A DNA stretch of 64,000 bases from contig JACDQD010000011.1 in NCBI GenBank assembly GCA_019843655.1, forward strand, positions 17,464,604 through 17,528,603, read 5' to 3'. Below are positions 9,011 through 19,910 of the stretch, one piece after another. Below the pieces are notes generated by a model. It made no database searches. It was not told the origin of the DNA and saw only the letters and a program-made list of their open reading frames with translations. Numbering within the stretch: the stretch's first letter is position 1; every line of letters begins with the position of its first letter. Source of the DNA: Lethocerus indicus (taxonomy: Eukaryota > Arthropoda > Insecta > Hemiptera > Belostomatidae). A program made the translations under genes and the position numbers.

Positions 9011-11604
9011 TGGGCCCTTCCAATAGAGTCATCTATGCAGAAATGTATAGAAATAATAAATTTCCGCGTTTATACACATATTGGGACGTACATCTGTGTA
9101 CGTTGGGGGGGGGATTTACAGTGATAAAAACTCGACGAAAAACACTTGCACAAAACCAAATTGGCACGCCATTCGGGTTCACTGCACCATACACGCGATA
9201 CTTGCGGTTCCCTGTACAATGTATATACTCGATACAACGGGGACAGTATACATCTATTTTCGGGGTGAATTTTGCGGGAAGGTGGAGCGATATTGGGGTA
9301 GTTTCGGAAATTATGCTCGTATTTTTTTTTCCGGTCCCCTAAAGTACGATTCCCGCCCCGATTCGTACTCGACGCCATGAGAATAATTACCAAGCGGAAA
9401 GGTGCCATCACCGGTAATAAATTTACACAACTGTAAACTCGATTCTGCGATACCCTGAAAAGGCCGTGCCAGCTTTTTATACACTGGTAATATTCTATAT
9501 TTGTAATATATTTCATTTGGAGGATTCTCTTTTTTTCCACCTTCCGAAGTTCCCCCCCCCCCCCCCACAGATCAATATTCGGTCTCTCCTCCGATGCTTT
9601 GACTTGTGAGACCGTGTCACGCCATCGGTTCATAAATATCTTCGAAACTCGTCGACAATGACTAAATATTACCAGGCGTCGCTGAGCTAAGGCCCTGCGC
9701 GAAAAGAAAAAGCTTTTCCCGGCGGGTTGTTTTTTTCTTTTTATCCCCTTTTCCGATAGGCCCCCGTCACAGGGCCGAACTTGATTCGCCCAAGTTACAA
9801 ATGGTTCCCGGACTTGTCTCCCGACGAACGATTAATACACCCGGGGTGCGGGGGGGGGGTGGGAGTTGTTTTCGAAATTCCGACCCGGGAGTTTCACCCG
9901 ATAATATCCCCGATAATAATTCATAGAACGGACAACTTTATACGACCGTTGAAACTATTTGTTATTATTTCGCAGCGGCCCGGAATTTTTGCTAGACCGG
10001 TTTCGCGGCCCAGCGGATTGGAATCTCTGGATGTTGAATCTCGCGCCAGAACGAATTTACGCCACAATCATCATTCAGTATTGAGAGCGAAAGTTTCGAT
10101 AAGTCGATTCGTCGCGATTTTGATTATGGTCTCCCACGTTATTATTCGAACAGTTTCTGAACCTTTCCAACGCTTTGAGTTTATGAAAAGAGTTTCCGGC
10201 ACAGAATCGGGCGCTCGGATCCTTTCCAGGAAAGTACGAAGAGGAATTGAATGAGCTCGAAAACCATAAAAAAAACCCAACAAAATGTGCTATACGACTG
10301 GTATGGAGGTTGGCACGGATGGCTCTAATCTGGTCGGAGGGTACAAGGATTGGTTATTAGTGTTGGCAGCGGTGGTCCCCCGGTATCTAAGTTGGCGGGA
10401 GGTTTTCGAAAGTCGGCTCTAATTAGTCCCCCAACTTCTCCCGGGGATCGGAGCTTTATCCAATTAATTAGTCGGACTCGCGCATAAATAAATTGCGAGT
10501 CGCCCGGCCTCAAGATTGCCCCCCGATGATTCTTCACGACGTTTTACGTGTTTTTTTTTCCACCACAACTCCAACAAGCCCCGCTGAAAGTTGACAATAT
10601 ACAGGGAAGTCCTTTCAGGGCGAAGTCCCACAGCCGCGATACCGCAGCTCGGACGGTTTCCTGACGGTCCGACCCCTTGCCAACCCATATTCCTACAGGA
10701 ACATACCGGTCAGTGACAATTTCTATATTGATTCGATGAAATTTAAAAACCGATTAGACGAAAGGAGAACGAACGAACGCCAGCTCGACTGCACCGATAC
10801 TGCAATAGTTTCGAACAGCAAAATTACAGCCGATTTCATTTCACGGCCGTTACACTCGTCAGTTGCGTAATCTCGGACGGCCCCGGATTCACTTTCGCGG
10901 TTACGCAACCGGGGCGGCCCCCCCCTCCCAGCACAGGTAATATTATTTTGTTTCCTTTTCCCCGACAACAAAGTGCAAATGATCAATTAACGGTTGTGAC
11001 TAATGGTCTCTCTCTCTCCGCCGTCTGTTTCGCGTGCCGAGTTGGTGGCGGCACGCTAAAATATTTTGGCGGAGCGCCTCCTCTCCACATGACATGAGTT
11101 ACGACTCGGGGGGGGGGGAGGGGGGGGTTGGGGAAACGGAAGCGGATGAGTTGGAAACGAATTCGTTTTACGCGAATCGTCGGTGCAAAACCGGCTTCCA
11201 ATCGGACGATCTTAAGACACCGACTAATGCCGGAGTGGCAAAATTGCAATCGATCGAACATACAGGAAAGTTGAATCTTGCACGCGATCCGTTTTACCGA
11301 TTTTCCTCCCTTCGCCTATTATCCCTACCAATGTTTTTCGTGCGAAATTTACCATAATCGAACCCTTACTACCTGGCTTTAAAGCCGATTCCAATTAGGG
11401 CAAAATCATTTTGTCGTATTCCTTACATTATTTCATTTTTTAGCGGGCAGCACTTCGAAAGATACTAATTTTTTGACTGATGTGCGCCTTAATATCCGAT
11501 ACGAAAATCGCACCAAACCTTTTATTTCTGATTTTCGGATTGAAAACGCCTTGCAAAATAGGTTTTTTTTCACATCAATCTGGGAGGTTAACGCGACCCG
11601 AATT
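9011..11604. other. Unannotated stretch rich in G and C runs
   Basis: No gene supported. There are homopolymer runs of C (about 9,550-9,566) and G (about 9,105-9,113, 9,850-9,859, 11,109-11,117). A short F1 scrap (GCTAGACCGGTTTCGCGGCC) lies near 9,990-10,010. The longest frame (187 codons, minus, 9,070-9,633) overlaps open frames on both strands and shows no domain. Confidence 0.4.
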
Positions 11605-11850
11605 CTTCTGCCAGACCGGTTTCGGCCGCTCGCCATCTTCAGTAGCGGTGTCAGTCACTGTCGGCACTTTGGTTGTTTATCGGGCACCGTCACCGTGCAG
11701 CACTGTCACTGTCACTTGTACTGCGGAGAGAGAAACACACGAAATCTACGGTATTCCAACCCCTCGCAGACCACAAAACAGGTACGTTGAACACGAAATC
11801 TACGTTATTCCAACCTCTGGCAGACCACAAAACACGTATTCTGAACCCCC
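11605..11850 (+). mobile_element. F1 foldback element with doubled outer end
   Basis: The left arm (11,605-11,710) carries an intact minus-strand ribozyme. The spacer is nearly absent (CACTGTCACTTGTACTGCGG). The right arm lacks the ribozyme block and goes directly to GAGAGAAACACACGAAATC and the outer end ACAGGTA near 11,783. A second partial outer end (CACGAAATCTACGTTATTCC to ACGTATTCTGAAC) follows in tandem to about 11,847. Confidence 0.8.
11610..11646 (-). ncRNA. Hammerhead-like ribozyme in F1 (intact)
   Basis: On the minus strand: GCTA (11,643-11,646), CTGAAGA (11,636-11,642), extra T, GGC-GAGCG-GCC, GAAA (11,620-11,623), CCGGTC (11,614-11,619) and TGGC (11,610-11,613). All catalytic bases are present. 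Helix I GCUA/UGGC keeps four pairs with one U-G wobble. Helix III is the short self-complementary ACC/GGU type that in known type I hammerheads works best as a dimer. Confidence 0.7.
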
Positions 11851-11894
11851 TAAACAGTTATACCTCTTTTTCTCTGTCTTTAGGCCTATGTAGG

Positions 11895-12012
11895 TGTTGT
11901 ACGCTGTGTAACACCGCTACTGAAGATGGCGAGCGGCCGAAACCGGCCTGGCAAAAGACCAAACTAGCGAGAGGAGATAGAAATACCACAAACCTACGGT
12001 ATTCCAATTTTG
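11895..12012 (+). mobile_element. F1 single arm, ribozyme inactivated at cleavage site
   Basis: ACACCGCTACTGAAGATGGC, GAGCGGCC and GAAA are intact at 11,911-11,942, but the cleavage triplet reads GCC instead of GTC (CCGGCCTGGC). The arm ends at CCTACGGTATTCCAAT, where the minisatellite begins. Confidence 0.75.
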
Positions 12013-12416
12013 AGAGTTTCAGAGGTTTTTGAGAGTATTTGAGAGTGCTTGAGAGTATCTGAGAGTATCTGAGAGTATCTGAGAGTATCTGAGAGTATCT
12101 GAGAGTATCTGAGAGTATCTGAGAGTATCTGAGAGTATCTGAGAGTATCTGAGAGTATCTGAGAGTATCTGAGAGTACCTGAGAGTATCCTGAGAGTATC
12201 CTGAGAGTACCTGAGAGTATCCTGAGAGTATCTGAGAGTATCTGAGAGTACCTGAGAGTACCTGAGAGTACCTGAGAGTACCTGAGAGTACCTGAGAGTA
12301 CCTGAGAGTACCTGAGAGTACCTGAGAGTACCTGAGAGTACCTGAGAGTACCTGAGAGTACCTGAGAGTGTCTGAGAGTATCTGAGAGTTTTTTTAGAAT
12401 TTTTGAGAGTGTATTG
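12010..12416. repeat. 10-bp minisatellite, GAGAGTATCT/GAGAGTACCT
   Basis: About 39 units of 10 bp. The first block is mostly GAGAGTATCT (about 12,050-12,180), then a mixed block with 11-bp units (TCCTGAGAGTA), then a homogeneous GAGAGTACCT block (about 12,240-12,368), then divergent edge units. The sorted blocks suggest growth by local unit copying. Frames of 141 and 188 codons across it are artefacts of a stop-free 10-bp unit. Confidence 0.97.
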
Positions 12417-12420
12417 CATG

Positions 12421-12423
<3 letters not shown>

Positions 12424-12462
<39 letters not shown>
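12424..12462. repeat. (AT)n microsatellite
   Basis: About 19 AT units directly after the minisatellite and next to the 95-bp dispersed repeat. Confidence 0.97.
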
Positions 12463-12465
<3 letters not shown>

Positions 12466-12471
12466 TCGGTT

Positions 12472-12580
12472 TAACACCTTCTTCGAGATCTTTCTCGATT
12501 TATATACATATATTGCCTTTGACAGTGCCGATAGGATGCTTGGATCTGAATGAACGAGTTGAGTAGTTTGATGACAAAAT
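12472..12580 (-). repeat. 95-bp dispersed repeat, copy 1
   Basis: Nearly identical (only a few differences over about 95 bp) to the inverted complement of 17,335-17,428. It contains TCGAGA-AAGA-TCTCGA, a small hairpin. No family is recognised. Confidence 0.8.
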
Positions 12581-12871
12581 GTTTCGTTTATTAACCGGAG
12601 TTTTTGAATCCGGGCTTTTCCGTCCCGGAGGAGTGAAAACGGAAAATTCGATTTCATTTTCCCATTCGGCGAACGTATTTTCGCCTACGGCCCCGGCGAA
12701 CGGCCCGTGAAATCGGCCATTGTGACCGCGAGCGGCGGGAAATCGGCTAACGAGATTTGGAGGTCCGTGCGCCGTCGACGCTGCTTCAACCACCGCCAGA
12801 TTAGCGACAATGGAATAAAAGGGCAATAAAAGTATAGTTATAAGAACCTTCATTTGAGGGGCTCGCGTCGA

Positions 12872-13290
12872 ATCCCCATACCCGACTCAACAGAATCGAC
12901 TTAAACCGAAAATTTAGACTTTTAAGACCGTTACTAAAACGGATATCAAACTTGACCTTAAGTAACAAACTGACAATGTACAAAGCGATACTTAAACCGA
13001 CACGGACATACGGTATAGAGCTGTGGGGCTCCACAGAGATTCCAGTTAAATGTCCTTCCTAGCATCCTTAATGCTCCCCCAGGGTATGTTTCTAACCAGA
13101 TAATCCACCATGACCTCAACATACCCCGACAGTCGACGAAGTCGCAAAATCCCGGTTCCTGAAGTTCAGTCCCTTTCCTCCCTTACCCATCCATTATTAG
13201 AGCGTCGTCCTAGCCCTTAGACCACAATTGTTCTTGTGTCAAAAGTGCCATCTTCGTGTGGTTCCTTTTGTCACGATATACATGTGAAAA
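12872..13290 (+). pseudogene. Jockey-clade LINE, 3' remnant
   Basis: The plus-strand reading from about 12,909 gives LLRPLLKR, LTLSNKLTMYKAILKPT and TYGIELWGS, the C-terminal part of reverse transcriptase as in Jockey-clade elements. A stop and frameshift follow near 13,060, after which NAPPGY-like and HHDLNIP-like pieces continue in another frame to about 13,170. The remnant is 5'-truncated and dead. An A-run near 13,288 may mark the end. No endonuclease or catalytic RT residues are present. Confidence 0.8.
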
Positions 13291-15156
13291 AAACTACAGA
13301 CAGCATTTGTACATATTACATTCAATGTTGATGACCAGTATATCTAGTTATGACAAAACAAGAATAAAGGCAGAACGGAGCTAATTTTAAAACCATAAAA
13401 TATAGTCAAAACAGAGTAAACAATTCCCTTGTATTCAGAATTTTATTCTACCAGTTTCTGGTGGTATGGGGGTTGAAATGCGAGAAAGGCCAAACCAGCG
13501 ATTGGAGGCTGAAAATCATAATTTTATGTTTGCATAAGTTAGAAATGTAAGTGATACTGTCTGAATTTATGAACTGGTCATTAAGTAATTTATGTATTTG
13601 GAGACGCCACAAATCGCTACTTGTATTACTGGACAATAAGATCGAAACTAGGTTCAAACAATGAATTATTACTGGGGTGAAATTTTCGGGGTCGGTTAAC
13701 AGAATTCAAAGTCGAAAATATTAAGCAAATTGACCAATTCACCCTACTGTGTCTCCAATCTCGCCCGTACGCAAATTTTGGAATTCGCGACCTTACCGTA
13801 CAGAAATATGACGAATTTCTCTCCCGAAATGTACCAGATGTAAGCATATTGTTTTTCTGAATTGTTGTTCGAAACAAAAAGCTAGCCGTAACTCCGGGCT
13901 CGGTCGTCGTTCATCGTCATCGAGGACTCGAAAGTTCGAAATCCTTGCAGGGCTCTGAAAAAAAAAATTAACCGAATTTAGAACCTTTAATACGATTATA
14001 AACGAGATTCTGTCGTGACAGAAGAAGCCCCTGAAGAGAGAAAGAGAGAGAGAGAGAGGTCTATGGCCATCTTAAACAAAGTCAGTTTAAAATGACTTAA
14101 ACTATATGCTGGTCTTTAAACTTCTTCATCTCCGGCCGGCCTCAGAAGCCAACCAAGTGGCTTGCGGTTTTACCGAATGGTAAAATGACGGGAGTTTGTG
14201 GAGAGCCCAAATCGCACTATAAAGTACACGGTCTTTGCTTAAATTGTTTAAGTCCATTAGCGGAATGGTATTTATCGTCGCTTCTCGACTTACAGTCGGG
14301 GGACTGAAAAAAGACTTATTCCCCCCCTCCCCCCCCCCACCAACACTAAGCTCAATTGAGGTAGGCAGGTAGAGTTTCGGAGCGAGTTTTAAAAAATTCA
14401 CAGTATTGCAGTTAACGAAGCACGCTCCGCAATTTCCGAATAGCGTGTTGTGCGTGTCCATTTTGAAAAACGGTAAACAGGAAAAGAGGAAACGGCGGAG
14501 ATCGGGTTAATCCCGGTCAACGGTGAAATATTTCAAAGACCGAGTGGGTCTTTGAATAATGATAATTGGCCAGTTCGTAAGCGCGGTATGTAATTGTAAT
14601 TATTCGAGAGGGGGTAGGCGGGAAGGGGGAGAGGGGGGACGTTAAAAAAATTACAATTGGCTGATACTCGATTCCGGCATTGGGGGGGAATTCGGAATCC
14701 CGAAGGGAACAATTATTCCATCGAGTTTTATTTCGGGCGGCAGTAATAATTAGGCGTATGGCGAAGGACGCGTATACGGTTTAATATTACCGGCTGGCAC
14801 GAAAGCGTATTAATAGCGTTTCGGCTACCTCATCCTCCATTTCCACCACTCATGGAACAGACGCAATTAGCGCATTCCCTTTTAATTGTCGGATTCTCTA
14901 TTTTTGTAATTTTCATTTCCCGTCTTAATTTTTTTATTTTTATTTTTATTTTATTTTTTTTAATTGCCGCCGCCGCCAACCCCGGCCGTTGTTTGGACAA
15001 CCCGCCGTAAATTCGGACGGCGGATGAATCGACAATTAGTTGGGGCGTAATCGTAATTGAAGGGAGTAAAGAAAGGGTCCTGGGACAGGTGTTCGGTGAC
15101 CGTTCCGGTTCTGAGTATCCGAGGATCATTCCCGAATTGTAATACTCAGTAGTGAG
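13291..15156. other. Unannotated non-coding stretch
   Basis: Includes a GA tract (about 14,040-14,058), C-runs near 14,323-14,339 and an ATTTTT-rich stretch at 14,925-14,965. No recognisable gene. Overlapping minus-strand frames at 13,448-14,461 lack known domains. Confidence 0.4.
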
Positions 15157-15800
15157 TTATCTGCTAGTCTGCTGATTATCCAGTAATATTTTATTTTGCG
15201 CAATCAACCGTACAGTTATAGGCGCTATTGATACGTGTATATTTTTCACGCGTTTGTCTCGATAAAGAGACCGCCCGATTATCGCGCTTTTTGACACGAT
15301 TTTAACTACTGTCCGAGGATAATGGATGGGTAAGAGAGGAAAAGGATTGAACGAGTGGATTGGGACGAGGAGAAAGGCGGGAGTGGAACTTCGGGAACCG
15401 GGATTTTGCGACTTCGTCGGTATGTTGAGGTCCTGGTGGATTGTGCGGTTAGAAACATACCCGGGGGGAGCATTAAGGATGCTAGGAAGGACATTTAACT
15501 GGAATCTCTGTGGAACCCCATAGCTCTGTATACCGTATGTCCGCGACGGTTTGAGTATCGCTTTGTATATTGTCAGTTTGTTACTTAAGGTCAATTTCGA
15601 CGTCCGTTTCAGTAACGGCCTTAAGAGTCCAAATTTTCTGTTTAAGTCGATTCTTTTGAGTCGTTTGTCTGCGAGGTGCAGCCAAAGAGATAGCGAATCT
15701 GCTGTTGGGTGGCAATTGGTATGTCATTGAAATAGATATCAGGACATCCAGTAATAGGGGAAAAAAATCATCGTCCTCCCGGAGGGTAAATGGACCGCCG
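15157..15800 (-). pseudogene. Jockey-clade LINE, 3' remnant (longest)
   Basis: The minus strand encodes, across several frames, FTLRE, CPDIYFNDIPIA, then after an internal deletion LTLSNKLTIYKAILKPS, TYGIQSYG, QRFQLNVL, NAPPGYVSN and IHQDLNIPT, continuing to about 15,160. This order matches the RT thumb and C-terminal region of Jockey-clade LINEs. It has an internal deletion and frameshifts. The 3' region (GCGCAATCAACCGTACAGTT at 15,199) resembles the copy at 29.4 kb. Confidence 0.85.
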
Positions 15801-17330
15801 GAGAATTCAATTACAGTTTTCATAGTTCATTATCTCTTCTGCGTTGGATTCGTTTAAGTTTCGCTCTCGATACTGGCTGGCGACCGGTTCTTTAACATTA
15901 ACCCCTTAACGCGCAGATTTTTGGAAAAAACCGGCCAAAAATAATCAATTTTTTCAATGTAAAAAAACACACTTTAGAACACTGTCTTGGCAAAAAAATA
16001 CAAAATATTTATTTTAATTTTGGATTTAGATCCACATTGCCGAAAAGAGCCGAATGTTACGCGTACATCGACTTTTTTATCTTTCTTTTCGTATATTCAA
16101 AATTTTCTTATGTGTGATAAATTTCGAAGCAACATAGCCCAACATTACAGGTATTGCACATGTAGCGACTCTTTTTTTTTACTTTTTCCTTCGCAATCCC
16201 TTTTAGCACAGCACACAGCGCTATAGCTCGCGTCAGCTTCTTTTTTCTCATTTTATCCACGAATAAATGAGTGTTACAGCTTACACTCCCATGTAAATGA
16301 TGAATATCGATTTTTTTCTTAGCTTTCGCGTTGTAATTCTCAGATTATATTCGAGTGTGTGAAAATTATAGCTGCATCAAATATACAACTCCGATTACCT
16401 CGAGTGTGCACAGTTTGGCCCGCGTCTACCGACCACGGGGAGAAACCTTCGGCCGTTGTGCGCGAAAACGACAAAATATTTCGCTCGAAGAATGCGGACG
16501 AAAGTTACGAGGCGTTCGAGGGTTGAGCGAGCGGTCGTAAAGCGGGCGGGTTTAAATTTTCAGACACGCAATTATTGTTGCTAATTTCCCCGGTCGTAAA
16601 ACCTCCGGTCGTTAGTTATTTACGGTTGTGGAGGGGGTGGGGGGGGGGAATTGTAACGCGGCCTCGCGTTCAAGTAGCGTTTTGCGTAACGTGAAAATTT
16701 ATTGTGATTCGCTTATTGCGCAAAGAGCGGGCGATCGTTTCGTTAATTCGGCGCTATTCGGGTTGGGGTGTCGTCACAAAGGTTTTCTCCTCTTGCGGGT
16801 TTCTCCCCACCGTCGGTAGACAGAACCCCGACCGGACAGTTCTAGTATATCGAGGAAAAAAAGAAAATAGAAATGGGAGAACTGGCAAAAACTATTTCCC
16901 CACACCCCACCCCCCTTCCTGCCTCTTCACCAATCATCCCGTTTCTGTTACGGCCTAATAAGGGAAAGCCGCAAATTAACTGGAGGTTTGATCGGCGAGT
17001 ATTGGCGTCGCCCGGGGCCCGGTGGAGCGTGCTCCGTGTAACCGAACCCTGTGGGAGACCGCCGAGGAGGGCCCTTCTCAGGGCCGCCGAAAACTGGCCA
17101 CCGCTCCAATTTACAACCGGAATTGGATACCGGCAATCGTTTAAAAAATCCGGCAGTCCGAAACGGTACAACAAATTATAACGTAGTTTATAGGCGGGGA
17201 AAAAAAAACTGGACGTCTCTGGGACATTTCAGGACGGGATCCTATTCCTCTATTTAGGCAGACAAAACGATAGCGACGATTTTATTTAGTGTAAAGCAAG
17301 TTTGGGCTAGGAATTTTGTAGCCCTTCAAA
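15801..17330. other. Unannotated stretch with a possible TTAA-type end
   Basis: TTAACCCCTTAACGCG lies near 15,898 and resembles another possible piggyBac-like end (TTAACCCCTTAACG on the minus strand near 46,889), but no partner was found. The rest, including a G-run at about 16,639-16,648, shows no supported gene. Confidence 0.35.
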
Positions 17331-17334
17331 ATTC

Positions 17335-17428
17335 TCAACTCGTTTATTCAGATCCAAGCATCATATCAGCACTGTCAAAGGCAATATATGTATATAAATC
17401 GAGAAAGATCTCGAAGAAGGTTTTAATC
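17335..17428 (+). repeat. 95-bp dispersed repeat, copy 2
   Basis: Inverted relative to 12,472-12,580 and about 4.8 kb away. Shared text includes AACTCGTTTATTCAGATCC, CACTGTCAAAGGC and AATCGAGAAAGATCTCG. Both copies keep one frame open over about 35 codons with conservative changes, too little to call a protein. Confidence 0.8.
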
Positions 17429-17632
17429 CTTCACCGTCCCTAACTTATATATATGAAGAATATCAGAGAGTGTTTCTCAGGAAATTGTTTTGACATATCG
17501 AGGAATTTGTTAGACGTCGAGGAAGTCCTCCTCCATAAAAATTGGTATCGCTCGCAACTTATTGGCTATCGCCAAATCGTGAAAGTAGAGAATACGACAG
17601 TTGCTGAAAAAGAAGAATAATAATAATAAGAA

Positions 17633-17917
17633 GTTTAATATACCTGTTTTGTGGCCTGCGAGGGGTTGGAATTTGTTGTGTTTCTGTCTCCTCTCGCCGG
17701 TTCGGCCTTTCGCCAGACCGGTTACGACGGCTCGCCGTCTTCAGTAGCGGCGTCGGTCACACGACAAACGGACAGTGACAGTGACAGTGACAGTGCAGTG
17801 AGGATGCCCCCAAAAAACATCCAAAGTGCCGGTAGCGACTAACAACAAAATAGTGGTCTAGCAAAAGACCGAACAAGCGGCAGGGGGGGGGAGACGGAAA
17901 CACAACAAATCTACAAG
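17633..17917 (+). mobile_element. F1 foldback element, nearly full length
   Basis: The outer left end AGTTTAATATACCTGTTTTG starts at about 17,632. The left arm runs to about 17,760 and holds a minus-strand ribozyme block with GTAA in place of GAAA. A (GTGACA)n tract bridges to the right arm (GGATGCCCCCAAAAAACATCC), which has lost CTGAAGA and helix II. The right outer end is shortened after GAAACACAACAAATC. Confidence 0.85.
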
Positions 17918-19872
17918 TTTGGATACTTTCCTGTCTGTTTTTTTTTCTCTACTAGACAGAATTCAGCTTACTGCCGTAATCGAACCAATTTTTGGAGACA
18001 GCTCAAGAAGTATCCATTTTGTGTTCATCCGTGTCTTCGATCTTCCTGCTCTCTACGGTGAGGTCTACGAGAAGGACCTTCCTCCCACCGTCAGTGGGAC
18101 ATCGCGAAATGGGGAAAAATTATCCTTACTCTGTCCTATCAGTTACCAGGAAGTGTTGGGTTCAAAACTTTAATAATCAGAAGAATTAATGAACCCGAAA
18201 CAGGAGATTAAGTTCGGTTGTTTTCAGATTCCATACGTTGAACCGGATTCTACTTCTTTAAACAATTTCTGTGTGCTCCTAACAATGCAGTTAACCAAAT
18301 GATGAAATGTTATGATTGATATTACACTTCACGTGTTGTTAAACTACTTTGTGTCCAGACGGCGGGAAAAAGTGAATAAATCGCATTCACAGGATATGTT
18401 TGGCCTATAAAATATCGAACTCTGAGTTAGATTCAGGTTTCGAAAAGAGGTATCGATACGTTTCCTGTGTGGACTTATAGTCGAGGGCGAAATTTATAGT
18501 TAAATATGGTATATCGGCGCGATGTCTGTTGCGCAATCGGTGGGTGGAAACAAATTTCTCGTGTGAATCCGATGGTAGGCGCAAGAGTTGGGTTACATAA
18601 TTTTCTGGACGTCGGAGATCGTGTTCCATGCGAAATTAGAGGCGCGCCAACTCAGTAAAAGAAGGCCGACTTATAGGATACTTATGGGAAGACACGTACC
18701 GTCGGAGCCGAGGTATGCCGCCACCATCGGATACGTCTTAATGTCTCTCGGACACGGGCCCGGGGTTTCGCGTTACGCGGCTGCAACTTTCAAATCGGGT
18801 AGCACAATACGACAGATCGGGTTAAACGGGGCTTACCTACCTCTTAATCTACGCTTTATACGATTTTGCTGCCTCTCCACGTCGGTACTCGGAAGATTAC
18901 TAAATTGAAATTCGACCAAAAACGCGGACAAGTTACAGCCTTGGGACAGACTCATTTACTGCCCTGTTGGAGGAGCGTTAAGAGAATTTGGAGTTCATTT
19001 TGAGGGTTTTTTTTTGGTGTAAACTGTAAACTAGAGATAGAATGAATCCACTTCATTAATAAACTATGGTTCGACACGGATTGATCCCGTGCTATTTCGG
19101 GAAAAGGTTTTTCGCCCGTTCCTTCTTGCGGGTGTTGTCCGCTGGTAAACCCGTTGGAAAAGGAAAACGTTCGAAAAATTCTGCAAACTCTGGATACTTT
19201 CCTGCCAAAATTTTGTCGAACTCCCGTTCCGCCAGACCGAATTCGGCCTACTGCCAAATCTTCCTGCCGGCCTCCAGAAGATGAAGCGCATAGACGGCAA
19301 AGTATCAATTGGTTTCCTCCCTCGGAAGAACGGGATCATCCCTTCGCAAAGGGGTTAATTTTGTTACCAATTAACCCGGAAAACCCTTACGACGGAGGCC
19401 GCTCCGAGCTGGGGATACAACAACCCCCCGCCGATCCCCAGCGTTCTTCCCGCGTAGTATAACGCCGGAAGTTCGATACTTGGAGATTCTCATATATATA
19501 GAATAATACGTTTGGATGTTTTGCGATGAGACTTGCCGCTCTCACACTTTTCTGCCCGTTATCGTCCCCCTCCCCCCGTCTTTCGGGAATGCTCTCCGCC
19601 TTCGGCGCATGGAAACGACAAAAAGAAAACCGCAAGATTCCAAAAATAAACGACGGGGAATTGATATAGGAGGGACAGGGGGCGACGACGGCAAGGAGAG
19701 CGGCTATCTCGGCGGGATTCGAGCGGTCTAAATTTGTTCCTTTTTTTTGTTTTTTTTTTCCACTCCTTTTTTTAAGGTCGAAGGGAAGTCGCGCTCTGTT
19801 TTTCGAATCCAGACGGGGAGAAACCCGATCGAGATAGTCGGCTGGCCCCTTATCAAAAAACCGCATTTTACG

Positions 19873-19910
<38 letters not shown>

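Noticed and set aside
11858..12424. 188- and 141-codon minus-strand frames with a YSQVLSGTLR-like repeat
   Set aside because: A by-product of the stop-free 10-bp minisatellite joined to an F1 arm.
12500..12853. 117-codon minus-strand frame with a signal-peptide-like start (MKVLITILLLPFYSIVA)
   Set aside because: Its C-terminus runs into the 95-bp dispersed repeat and its start abuts a LINE boundary. No domain, splice pattern or homologue is recognisable, so I could not support it as a gene.
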